64,000 bases of DNA from Peristeroidobacter soli (lineage in GTDB: Bacteria > Pseudomonadota > Gammaproteobacteria > Steroidobacterales > Steroidobacteraceae). Below are positions 33,377-41,315 of this stretch, in pieces. The stretch spans positions 1,648,640-1,712,639 of the forward strand of contig NZ_ML142848.1 of NCBI RefSeq assembly GCF_004138485.1. The letters are read 5' to 3'. Below the pieces are notes generated by a model. That model worked only from the letters and a program-made list of their open reading frames with translations, was not told the DNA's origin and ran no database searches. A program made the position numbers and the translations under genes. Position 1 is the first letter of the stretch, and every line of letters begins with the position of its first letter.

Positions 33377-35428
33377 ATGAGTCGCATCGTTGCCTCCCTG
33401 GGTACCCTGATCAGTGTCATCGCACTCGCCAGTTGTGCGACGACCCACAATCCACCCGCTGCCTCGCCGACGCTGCACTTCCAGATCGACGAAGGGCGCA
33501 ACATCAACAGCTTCGTGCGCGAAGGCGCGGTCGCCGCGCACTTGTTACTACGATCTGGAACTGATCCACGCATTCTCGTGGCGTTTCCTGCCGGCAATAG
33601 CGGTGTGGGCCTCTGGTTCAACAAAAGCGACCCGCCGGTTGAATGGACACTCTCGCAGCCTCCCACGCCGCTGACAGAGAAAGATGCGAAGGGCCGGCCA
33701 CTGCATGGCCTCGAAGCAGAGGTCACAGTCGATACCGCGACACTCAACATTCACGAAGCCGTGCTGTCGTCAGTGCGCGTGCTGCGCGACTATCAAGCAC
33801 TCGGCACGCTGCCGGATGGCATTGCCGTCGCGCCTGCTATCAGCGGCAATCGCATCGTGTGGGCCCGATCGCGACTGGACGGCGCCACTGGGTATCGGCT
33901 CTCGGTCGAAGCGCTCGATGGCGCGCAAGTTTCCAAAGAAGCCATCAGTGGCAACGGCAAGCTGCGATTGAAGATCGTCGCGCTCACTGGCGAGACACCA
34001 CTCACGCCGATCGACAATACTTCGCTGCTGACCGCGACCGCCGCTCGCGACACACGTGCTCGTGACGTGCTCACGTTCCTCAGCTATCGCGAGAAGTATC
34101 TGGCCGGCTCGTGGCGCTTCGACACGTATTTCGGCCGCGACACCCTGATGTCACTCACGCTGCTCGCACCGGTGCTGCAAAACCTGGCCATCGAGAGCGG
34201 CATCGGCGCCGTGCTGACCCGCCTCGCGCCGAATGGGGAAGTCGCGCACGAAGAAGACATCGGCGAGTTCGCCGTGCTCCGCAACGCCAAGGAAGGGCGC
34301 GGCGCCATCGACACGCCGATCTACGACTACGGCATGATCGATGACGATTTCATGCTCGCGCCGGTCACCGCCAATTGGCTGCTGGCGAGCGCAGGCCGGG
34401 CGGTTGCGCCGAAGTTTCTTGCGGACCAAAATGCCGCCGGCCGGCGACAAGGCGACGCTCTGGTACGGAATCTGGTGTGGGTGGTCGAACGCACGGCTGC
34501 ATTCGCCGCCGATCCGACAGCTACGAATCTGGTCGGCCTCAAGGAAGGCCGCATGACCGGGCAATGGCGCGATAGCGAGGAAGGCCTGGGTCGGGGACGT
34601 TACGCCTATGACGTGAACGCGGTGTTTGTTCCCGCCGCGCTCGACGCCATCGATCGATTGCTCGAGAGCGGCTTGCTCGATGGCTATCTCACCGATGCTC
34701 AACGTCGCACGTTGCAGAAAGCGAGCGCTCAACGCGACGTGTGGTCTCGCAAAGCGCCGCCGATGTTTACTGTGACCTTGCCAGCGAAACAGGCGCGGGA
34801 TCAGATTACGACTTATGCGACCGCGGTCGGCGTGGATGCGAAGACGGCGCTGGAGAATCTGCGCGAGCCCTCACTGACCTTCAATGCGCTGTCGCTCGAT
34901 GCGAGCGGCAAGCCGATCCCCATCATGCATTCCGACGATGGCTTCGCGCTGCTGTTCACCCAGCCGACGGCGGCACAACTGCAACGTTCGATCGATGCGC
35001 TCATGCGGCCGTTCCCCGCCGGGCTGTTGACGCCCGTCGGCATGTTGGTCGCGAACCCTGCGTTTGCCGATCGCGAGACGCAGTCACGCTTCGATAACAC
35101 GGCGTATCACGGCACGGTCGTGTGGTCGTGGCAGCAGGCGGTGTTTGCGGCGGGATTGAGTCGTCAGCTGGCGCGGACTGATCTGTCGGCGGATCTGCGC
35201 ACTCGATTGCAAACGGCGCGGTCGCAACTGTGGAAGGCGATCGATGCCGGTAACGCGCTACGCTCGTCGGAACTTTGGTCGTGGTCGTTCTCGAACGGTC
35301 GGTATCGACCCGAGGCGTTCGGACAGCACAACACGCACGCGGATGAATCGAACGCGGCTCAGCTCTGGAGCACGGTGTATCTGTCGTTCCAGAACGGCGA
35401 ATGGCTGGGCGCCCGGCAGTCGCCTTGA
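33377..35428 (+). CDS. Lipoprotein with an (alpha/alpha) glycosidase-like toroid
   Basis: 683 residues. Lipobox ALASC (Cys20) marks an envelope lipoprotein. The region about 225-670 looks like a six-hairpin glycosidase fold: SWRFDTYFGRDTLMSLTLL resembles the start of the catalytic region of amylo-glucosidase/GH15/GH63-like enzymes, with acidic candidates in EEDIGEFAVLRN and YDYGMIDDDFM, later WRDSEEGLGRGRYAYDVNAVFVPAALD and a VVWSWQQAVF segment. I infer a periplasmic glycoside hydrolase or related protein; family number and substrate are not assignable by eye. It stands alone, 68 nt after the hydrolase gene. Confidence 0.65.
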   Translation: MSRIVASLGTLISVIALASCATTHNPPAASPTLHFQIDEGRNINSFVREGAVAAHLLLRSGTDPRILVAFPAGNSGVGLWFNKSDPPVEWTLSQPPTPLTEKDAKGRPLHGLEAEVTVDTATLNIHEAVLSSVRVLRDYQALGTLPDGIAVAPAISGNRIVWARSRLDGATGYRLSVEALDGAQVSKEAISGNGKLRLKIVALTGETPLTPIDNTSLLTATAARDTRARDVLTFLSYREKYLAGSWRFDTYFGRDTLMSLTLLAPVLQNLAIESGIGAVLTRLAPNGEVAHEEDIGEFAVLRNAKEGRGAIDTPIYDYGMIDDDFMLAPVTANWLLASAGRAVAPKFLADQNAAGRRQGDALVRNLVWVVERTAAFAADPTATNLVGLKEGRMTGQWRDSEEGLGRGRYAYDVNAVFVPAALDAIDRLLESGLLDGYLTDAQRRTLQKASAQRDVWSRKAPPMFTVTLPAKQARDQITTYATAVGVDAKTALENLREPSLTFNALSLDASGKPIPIMHSDDGFALLFTQPTAAQLQRSIDALMRPFPAGLLTPVGMLVANPAFADRETQSRFDNTAYHGTVVWSWQQAVFAAGLSRQLARTDLSADLRTRLQTARSQLWKAIDAGNALRSSELWSWSFSNGRYRPEAFGQHNTHADESNAAQLWSTVYLSFQNGEWLGARQSP

Positions 35429-35538
35429 ATCGACCGTAATTTGGCGCTGCTCCGAGCAGGCGTCGAGAATCGACCGTAATTGGCGCTGCTCTGAGCAGGC
35501 GTCGAGAATCGACCGTTACTTGGGGCTGCTTCGGGCGG
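35427..35538. repeat. Three tandem hairpin-forming repeats of about 38-40 bp
   Basis: Directly at the stop codon of the preceding gene begin three copies of GAATCGACCGT followed by AATTTGGCGCTGCT or a close variant and a GAGCAGGCGTCGA-like end. The first copies contain CTGCTC / GAGCAG inverted arms around one base; the third has CTGCTTCGGGCGG. They lie between convergent genes (stops at 35428 and 35549), so they may act as bidirectional terminators or as a small REP-like array. Confidence 0.8.
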
Positions 35539-35548
35539 AGCGACGCGA

Positions 35549-36016
35549 TTATTGATTCGAACCGGCGGCTGCGCGCCGGCGCGAGATCGCGACCGGCACG
35601 AGCGAGGCAAGCAACAACAAACCGATGACGGCCCAGGCCGGCGGCAACCACGACTGCTCTTCGGCAACCGCGCCTTGCTTCTCGATGAGCTTCGGTCTGG
35701 CATCGGCGACGGCGTCGATCTCAACGTCCACGCCATGACCTTCGGCGGCATACGCCGAAACACGGTAGCGATGTCCGTTCACGACCGGGAAGCTGAACTT
35801 GCCCTCCTTGTCAGTCTCGCCAGCGGCGGCAGTGGCGCCCTGAGTCGACAGATCGAGCAGTTCGACAGACTCGCCGACGGCCAGCTCGCCGTTCGAGTAA
35901 TACACGGTGCCTTCGATCTCATCGCCCACAGGCTTCGCATCGAGCAACAGACCGTGCGCCGCCGCCGGACCGGGCAGCAGGACCAGCAGGCAAACGAATC
36001 GTGCGATGAGTTGCAT
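35549..36016 (-). CDS. Small membrane-anchored Ig-like periplasmic protein of the nickel locus
   Basis: 155 residues from ATG 36016. Sec signal ending near GPAAA, then HGLLLDAKPVGDEIEGTVYYSNG, a beta-sandwich like carboxypeptidase-regulatory or CopC-like domains, and a C-terminal TM helix (about 125-143) with a basic cytoplasmic end (SRRRAAAG). The mature N-terminus begins with His, as in many copper or nickel periplasmic proteins. It starts 4 nt after the DUF4198 gene and is the last gene of the operon. A role in periplasmic nickel handling is inferred from context. Confidence 0.72.
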   Translation of the reverse strand: MQLIARFVCLLVLLPGPAAAHGLLLDAKPVGDEIEGTVYYSNGELAVGESVELLDLSTQGATAAAGETDKEGKFSFPVVNGHRYRVSAYAAEGHGVDVEIDAVADARPKLIEKQGAVAEEQSWLPPAWAVIGLLLLASLVPVAISRRRAAAGSNQ

Positions 36017-36020
36017 GCGA

Positions 36021-36719
36021 CTACTTCGCGTCGAACCCGAAGGAATATTCATAGCTCAGCTCCGTGTATTTGGGATTGCCCGTGACCGGAATGCGCTTGC
36101 CCGCCCACAGACGATTGAAACCCTGCTTCGGCACGAACGCCGCAATACCCTCGGCATCGGTGACGGGATCCGTCGCCGTACCCTCTTCGCCGTGACCGAG
36201 TTTTACACCAGCCGCGGGCTTGCCGTCCTGGAGCACGCGAACGCGGAACGGCTGACCAACCGCCGGCTGCTGCGCCGACAGAGGAACCACCTCGAACGGC
36301 TGACCGAGGGTCTTGGTCACGAGCGGCGCCCAATCCACGACCGTCTTGTGATACTTCACCGCATAAGTCGCGCGCGTCGCGCCGGGCACTTCGTTCATCG
36401 GCTTCTCGACGCTCGGCCCTGTCGCTGGCTTCGTGTGAATGCCGTTGTCGAAATGCATGGAGATCAGGGCGGGCGCGCCATCGACATGCAGGCGCACGGC
36501 ATCGGCGGTGACGTCCTGCTCGACACTGAGCTTCTTGCCTTGCTTGTCGAGCGCCTCGATCTGTTTGATTTTCTCGGGCCGGTAGGTCTCGAGCTTGCCG
36601 GCGTGACCGCCGAACTTCACCTGGAAATCACTCTTGCCCTCCGGCTCGAGCCACACTGTGTGCGCCATCGCGGCCGAAGCGCAGCAGGCGAGCATGGCGG
36701 AGAAAATCAGCTGACGCAT
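36021..36719 (-). CDS. DUF4198 periplasmic protein, nickel-locus component
   Basis: 232 residues with a Sec signal (cut near SAAMA) and a mature start HTVWLEPEG, where the first His is a hallmark of DUF4198 proteins that accompany nickel and cobalt importers. The body has two beta-sandwich parts (about 20-130 and 140-232), with GQPFRVRVLQDGKPAAGVKL in the second. Located in the periplasm; likely binds or passes metal after TonB-dependent import. AAGGAA lies 7 nt before ATG 36719, and the gene starts 11 nt after the receptor stop. Confidence 0.85.
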   Translation of the reverse strand: MRQLIFSAMLACCASAAMAHTVWLEPEGKSDFQVKFGGHAGKLETYRPEKIKQIEALDKQGKKLSVEQDVTADAVRLHVDGAPALISMHFDNGIHTKPATGPSVEKPMNEVPGATRATYAVKYHKTVVDWAPLVTKTLGQPFEVVPLSAQQPAVGQPFRVRVLQDGKPAAGVKLGHGEEGTATDPVTDAEGIAAFVPKQGFNRLWAGKRIPVTGNPKYTELSYEYSFGFDAK

Positions 36720-36730
36720 GTGAATGTTCC

Positions 36731-38770
36731 TTAGAAATCGAACTGGATGCCGGCGCGCACCGTGCGCGGCGTGCCGGGAGCAAACAGGAGCTGGCCGCCG
36801 ATGACCGAGACCGACGTGGCGTATTTCTCATCGGTGACGTTGTCGAGCCGGGCATAGACGCGGTAGTTACGCTCGCCGCGGGCCGTGTATGAAACGCCGA
36901 GATCGAGCAGATCGTAGTTCTCCGCCTGCAGTGTATTGAACGCATCGACGTCGTACTCGCCGACGTAGCGCCAGAACGCGCTGAAGCTCCAATCCTCGAA
37001 CGGCCGGAGGGTTGCTTCGAGGCTGCCGGAATTCTCAGGCACGCCGGCCACCGACAATCCCAGCAGACGGGCATCCGCGTTCTGCGTCACCTCAGTGTCG
37101 GTAACGCCATAGACCGCGCTCAATTCAAAACTCTCGACCGGTTTCCATCGCGCGCTCGCCTCGACGCCTTTGCGCAAGGTCGCGCCGTAGTTCTCATAGA
37201 CGCCCGGCGACACCGTGCGCACTTCGCCAGTCGACTTCAGACGATAACCGGCGACGTCGAATTCGAACACGTCGGCCGCGGTGAAGTGCGCGCCAATCTC
37301 GGTCTGCCGGAAGATGTTCTCGTCCAGCGGCTGGCCGCCGATCGCATATTTCACAAACCCGTTCGGCAGTGCGAAGCCTTCCGACCAGCTCGCGCGCAGT
37401 TGCAGCCAGTCGGCCACTTGCGAGTTCAAACCCAGCTTCGGACTCACATGATCCGCTTTGTTGAGCGCACCGCAGGGGTCGGAGCCCGTCTCCGCTCCGC
37501 GCAACTCACAACCGCCCGTGAAACGATCCGCGCGCAGACCGACCGACAGCTGCGCGAGCGGGTGCAGGGTTGCCCTGATTTCAGTAAACGCGGACACGCT
37601 GTTGAGCTCGGTCTCGCGATTCGACTGCGCCGGCAGAACTCGGCGACGATGATCCAGGCCGTCGAAGAACTTGTACTCGGTGGACTCGCGGAAGGTTTCG
37701 ACGCCGGCGATGTAACTCACCGGGACCGACGCCAGCGACGTCACGCCATTCAAGCTCGTGCCGGCGCCGTATACGCTGCGATCGTAAGTCTCTTCGCGCT
37801 GCCGCCAGGTCGTCGCATTGATGGGCCGCGAGAACCATCGCGTGAAATCCTGCTGAGTCGTGTATGCGAACGTCAGCAGCTTCAGCTCGTCATTGATCGC
37901 ATAGTTCAAGTCGCCGCGAACCGTCAGGAATTCCTTGTCCGCGCCGTCGTTCTGAGTGTTCGGATCGATGCCGCGAGGGTCGGTTTCGAACTGCGTCTGT
38001 GTCAGATACGACGCAGAATCGCTCTCCGACTGTAAGTAACGCGTCGACAGCGCGACCTGCAGCGCCGGCGTGACTTCCGCCGACCAACGACCGGCGAACG
38101 TGCCACGCTCCGTGTGACCCTGCGGCCGATAACCGTCAGTGCGAAACAGCTGGCCGGCAAGGTTGACCTGCTGAGTGTCACCGAGCTGCGAGCCATAGGC
38201 CGCTTGCAGATCCACCGTGCCATACGAGCCCAGCGACAGGTCCGTCTCGGCGTAGTCGCCGCTCTTGCGCGTCTGGATATCGACCAGGCCGCCGCGATTG
38301 TAGTTGCCGTACAGCGCCGACACCGGGCCTTTGAAAACCGTGAACGAATCGATCTCCAGCGGCACGACCGTGTTCAGATCGACGTAGCCGTCGGCGTGCG
38401 ACATGGCTTCGTTGAGCGGAATGCCATCGATCACCGCGCCGAGATCGCCGCCGTGACCGCCATTGCCGAAGCCGCGAATCACGATATTGCTGGCCACCGA
38501 GCCGAGCTGCAGATCGCGCACGACCATGCCGGGTACGAGCCGAAACAGATCGTCGACATCCGCCAGCGCCTGCTCGCGAATCATGGAAGTATCGAGCACC
38601 GTCGCGCTGTAAGCCGACTCTTGGGCACGAAGCAACTGACCCTTCACAACCACTTCGTCGATGGTCGCCTCACCGGGCTGCATGTCGGCCACCGCGCCGA
38701 GCGACAGCGAGCCCAGCGCGCAAGCCACCGCCCATCGCAATCCGTTATTGATCGCCACGACCGTCTCCAT
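36731..38770 (-). CDS. TonB-dependent receptor, probable nickel (complex) importer
   Basis: 679 residues from ATG 38770, whose A is shared with the TGA of the HupE-like gene (TGATG); GTG 38773 is the alternative. Signal peptide ends near LGAVADM; TonB-box-like region ATIDEVVVKG; plug motifs DVDDLFRLVPGMVVRDLQ, VIRGFGNGGHGGDLGAVIDGI and FKGPVSALYGNYNRGGLVDI. The plug is shorter and its last motif differs from siderophore receptors. Ligand is inferred from its place between a HupE/UreJ-like permease and a DUF4198 gene, divergent from nikR: nickel or a nickel chelate. Confidence 0.88.
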   Translation of the reverse strand: METVVAINNGLRWAVACALGSLSLGAVADMQPGEATIDEVVVKGQLLRAQESAYSATVLDTSMIREQALADVDDLFRLVPGMVVRDLQLGSVASNIVIRGFGNGGHGGDLGAVIDGIPLNEAMSHADGYVDLNTVVPLEIDSFTVFKGPVSALYGNYNRGGLVDIQTRKSGDYAETDLSLGSYGTVDLQAAYGSQLGDTQQVNLAGQLFRTDGYRPQGHTERGTFAGRWSAEVTPALQVALSTRYLQSESDSASYLTQTQFETDPRGIDPNTQNDGADKEFLTVRGDLNYAINDELKLLTFAYTTQQDFTRWFSRPINATTWRQREETYDRSVYGAGTSLNGVTSLASVPVSYIAGVETFRESTEYKFFDGLDHRRRVLPAQSNRETELNSVSAFTEIRATLHPLAQLSVGLRADRFTGGCELRGAETGSDPCGALNKADHVSPKLGLNSQVADWLQLRASWSEGFALPNGFVKYAIGGQPLDENIFRQTEIGAHFTAADVFEFDVAGYRLKSTGEVRTVSPGVYENYGATLRKGVEASARWKPVESFELSAVYGVTDTEVTQNADARLLGLSVAGVPENSGSLEATLRPFEDWSFSAFWRYVGEYDVDAFNTLQAENYDLLDLGVSYTARGERNYRVYARLDNVTDEKYATSVSVIGGQLLFAPGTPRTVRAGIQFDF

Positions 38771-39510
38771 CACGAGGGGTAAACAACGCCTTCAGTCACC
38801 GCAGCAGCTGCCTGCGAGGATGTGACATAGCCATGCACTTGCAGAGCCAACAACACCGCGCTCGCCGCGATCAAAGCACCGTTGGCGACGCGCGTGATCG
38901 CAGGGAACGCAGAACTCGTGCGCCAGACCTTGACGACCGCGGTCATCAACACCAACGCGGCGATCTGCCCGAGCTCGACGCCGATGTTGAATGCGATGAT
39001 TTTCGTCACCAGCTCCGGATCTTTCGCCAGCGTCATCTGCTGCAGGCGGGTCGACAGGCCGAAGCCGTGAATCAAGCCGAACACGAACACCATGAACAGC
39101 AGATTGGGCGCAGGCCGCCCGAACCAGCGACGAAACAAATCGAGATTCTCGAACGCCTTGTAAGTCACGGTCAGCGCAATGACCGCGTCGACCAGATGAG
39201 GATTGGCGGTGATGCCCGCCAGCGTCGCGAACAACAGCGTGATCGTGTGACCCGCGGTGAACGCGGTGATGAAGACGACGATCTGGCTGAAGCGCGTCAG
39301 AAACAGCATCACGCCGAGCAGAAACAGCAAATGATCGTAGCCAGTGAGCATGTGCTCGGCGCCGATCCACGCGGCATCGAAGAAGCCGCCGATCAGCATG
39401 CGCTGTTGCGCTTGTTCGCTGACCGAGTGCGCCATCGCCGTGGCAGCGGCGAGCAGCGCGCTCGCCGAGCCACATGCGACACACAATAGCTTTGAAAAAC
39501 GGCTTCTCAC
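38770..39510 (-). CDS. HupE/UreJ-family membrane protein (nickel permease-like)
   Basis: 246 residues from GTG 39510. Sec signal (ending near ATAMA), a periplasmic stretch, then about six TM helices. HupE/UreJ hallmarks are present: GAEHMLTGYDHLLFLLG (the H...D...H motif of the first helix), FTAGHTITL, TVTYKAFEN and FGLIHGFGL. HupE and UreJ proteins are secondary nickel permeases. First gene of a four-gene operon transcribed away from nikR. Confidence 0.88.
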   Translation of the reverse strand: MRSRFSKLLCVACGSASALLAAATAMAHSVSEQAQQRMLIGGFFDAAWIGAEHMLTGYDHLLFLLGVMLFLTRFSQIVVFITAFTAGHTITLLFATLAGITANPHLVDAVIALTVTYKAFENLDLFRRWFGRPAPNLLFMVFVFGLIHGFGLSTRLQQMTLAKDPELVTKIIAFNIGVELGQIAALVLMTAVVKVWRTSSAFPAITRVANGALIAASAVLLALQVHGYVTSSQAAAAVTEGVVYPS

Positions 39511-39566
39511 GACCGGCCACGCCCCTCATCGAATCATTCGCATCGAACCGTCCGAGGCGCGAGCGG

Positions 39567-39597
39567 GGTGTATGATGAATCTGAAATATTTCACACC
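39567..39597. promoter_or_regulatory. Candidate NikR operator between divergent nickel genes
   Basis: GTATGA (39570-39575) and TCACAC (39591-39596) are spaced by 15 bp; the enterobacterial NikR consensus is GTATGA-N16-TCATAC. The element also has perfect outer arms GGTGT (39567-39571) and ACACC (39593-39597), and TATGAT at 39571-39576 could serve as a -10 box. It lies 57 nt from the hupE-like start and 98 nt from nikR. Confidence 0.5.
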
Positions 39598-39694
39598 GAT
39601 TGCAGATCGCCAAATTTTTCTGCCTCTGCATGACGCCCGGGAATGCGCGCATTCCTTTGAGTTATGCTGACGGCCTCGCGACACGAGAGCTCCC

Positions 39695-40156
39695 ATGCGC
39701 CGACTCACCATTTCCATCGACGACGATCTCGCCGACACCTTCGATCAGTTCATGCAGCAGAAGGGTTACCAGAATCGTTCCGAGGCCTTTCGCGATTTGT
39801 TACGCAGCGAGCTGGACCGGGACACGGTGAATCACGGCGGCGCGCACCACTGTGTGGCGGCACTGAGTTATGTGTACAACCATCACGAGCGTCAGCTCGC
39901 CGGACGGCTGGCGCAGATCCAGCACGATCATCACGACGTGACGGTCTCGACCATGCACGCGCATCTGGATCACGACAATTGCATCGAGACCATGATCCTG
40001 CGCGGACACACGAACGAGGTGGTGCAGTTCGCCGAAGCGCTGATCGCCGAGAAGGGCGTGCGCCATGGCAAGTTCAATGTGATCCCGGTGGAGTCCGAAG
40101 CCAACGGGCGCACGCATCACCACCATCACCACGTCCACTTGCGACCGCACCGCTGA
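39695..40156 (+). CDS. nikR: Nickel-responsive regulator NikR with a natural His6 tail
   Basis: 153 residues. N-terminal ribbon-helix-helix DNA-binding domain (RLTISIDDDLADTFDQFM, NRSEAFRDLLRS) and C-terminal ACT-like nickel-sensing domain. The square-planar nickel ligands line up with Escherichia coli NikR: His77, His88, His90 and Cys96 within THMHAHLDHDNC-like context. Nickel binding should repress uptake genes, here the divergent operon 39510-35549. The odd feature is an extension after the ACT domain, ending T-HHHHHH-VHLRPHR (His141-146), which the E. coli protein lacks. Confidence 0.95.
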   Translation: MRRLTISIDDDLADTFDQFMQQKGYQNRSEAFRDLLRSELDRDTVNHGGAHHCVAALSYVYNHHERQLAGRLAQIQHDHHDVTVSTMHAHLDHDNCIETMILRGHTNEVVQFAEALIAEKGVRHGKFNVIPVESEANGRTHHHHHHVHLRPHR

Positions 40157-40195
40157 AGCCGCGATTATCCACGTCTCGTCTGACGGAGACTCTCG

Positions 40196-41308
40196 ATGCG
40201 ATCCAAACTGTTCACGCCGGCCCAGGTCGGTCCGCTCACGCTCGCCAACCGCATCGTGATCGCGCCCATGTGCCAGTATTCAGCCGACAACGGCTCCATG
40301 ACCGACTGGCACCTGATTCATCTCGGCCAGCTGGCGCTGTCGGGCGCGGCGCTGCTGACCATCGAAGCCACCGCCGTCACGCCCGAAGGCCGGATCTCCT
40401 ACGCCGACGTGGGCCTGTTTTCCGACGAGAACGAAAGCGCGATGCGCCGGGTCGTCGAATCGGTGCGACGCTGGTCGGACATGCCGATCGCAATTCAGCT
40501 CGCGCACGCCGGCCGCAAGGCTTCCACCGATTTGCCTTGGAAAGGTGGCGCGCAGCTGCCGCCCCATCACGCGCACGGCTGGCAAACCGAAGCGCCCTCT
40601 TCAGTGGCCTATCACGAGAGCGAACATCCGCCGCTCGCGCTGGATCGCGATGGCCTCAAAAAGGTGCGCGATGCGTTCGTTGCAGCGGCACGCCGTGCCG
40701 TGCGGATCGGTCTCGATGCAATCCAGCTGCATGGTGCGCACGGTTATCTGCTGCATCAGTTTCTATCGCCGCTCTCGAATCGCCGCCATGACGAATACGG
40801 CGGCTCACTCGAGAACCGGATGCGCTTTCCGCTCGAAGTGTTCGATGCGGTCCGGGCCGTGGTGCCCGCCGAAAAGCCGGTCAGCATTCGTGTCTCGGGA
40901 ACGGACTGGGCACCGGAGGGCTGGGACATCGAACAGACTGTCGAATTCGCCAAGGCACTGGAGGCGCACGGCTGCCAGGCCATCCACGTTTCCAGCGGCG
41001 GACTCACGCCGGCGCAGAAGATCGCGGTCGGCCCTGGTTATCAAGTGCCGCTGGCGCGCGCCGTCAAAGCGGCCGTGAAGATGCCGGTGATCGCGGTCGG
41101 CTTGATCACGGATTTCGAACACGCCGAATCGGTGCTGGTCAACGGCGACGCGGATTTCATCGCGCTGGCGCGCGCCATGCTCTACAACCCACGTTGGCCA
41201 TGGCATGCCGCGGCTCATTTCGGTGCGCGAGTGAAAGCGCCCGATCAATATTTGCGCTCTCAGCCGGCGCGATTCCGCGGTTTGTTCGATATCCGCGCCG
41301 ACGACTGA
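40196..41308 (+). CDS. Old-yellow-enzyme family NADH:flavin oxidoreductase (YqjM-like)
   Basis: 370-residue FMN TIM-barrel ene-reductase. The N-terminal signature RIVIAPMCQYSADNG has the Cys of the YqjM/XenA thermophilic-type class (Cys in PMCxYS) rather than the Thr of classical OYE. Further hallmarks are IQLAHAGRKAS, LHGAHGYLLHQFLSPLSN with the catalytic His/His pair, HDEYGGSLENRMRF, and VGLITDFEHAE near the phosphate site. It reduces activated C=C bonds, with NAD(P)H as donor. It begins 40 nt after nikR but nothing suggests a role in nickel uptake. Confidence 0.93.
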   Translation: MRSKLFTPAQVGPLTLANRIVIAPMCQYSADNGSMTDWHLIHLGQLALSGAALLTIEATAVTPEGRISYADVGLFSDENESAMRRVVESVRRWSDMPIAIQLAHAGRKASTDLPWKGGAQLPPHHAHGWQTEAPSSVAYHESEHPPLALDRDGLKKVRDAFVAAARRAVRIGLDAIQLHGAHGYLLHQFLSPLSNRRHDEYGGSLENRMRFPLEVFDAVRAVVPAEKPVSIRVSGTDWAPEGWDIEQTVEFAKALEAHGCQAIHVSSGGLTPAQKIAVGPGYQVPLARAVKAAVKMPVIAVGLITDFEHAESVLVNGDADFIALARAMLYNPRWPWHAAAHFGARVKAPDQYLRSQPARFRGLFDIRADD

Positions 41309-41315
41309 GCGCGTA

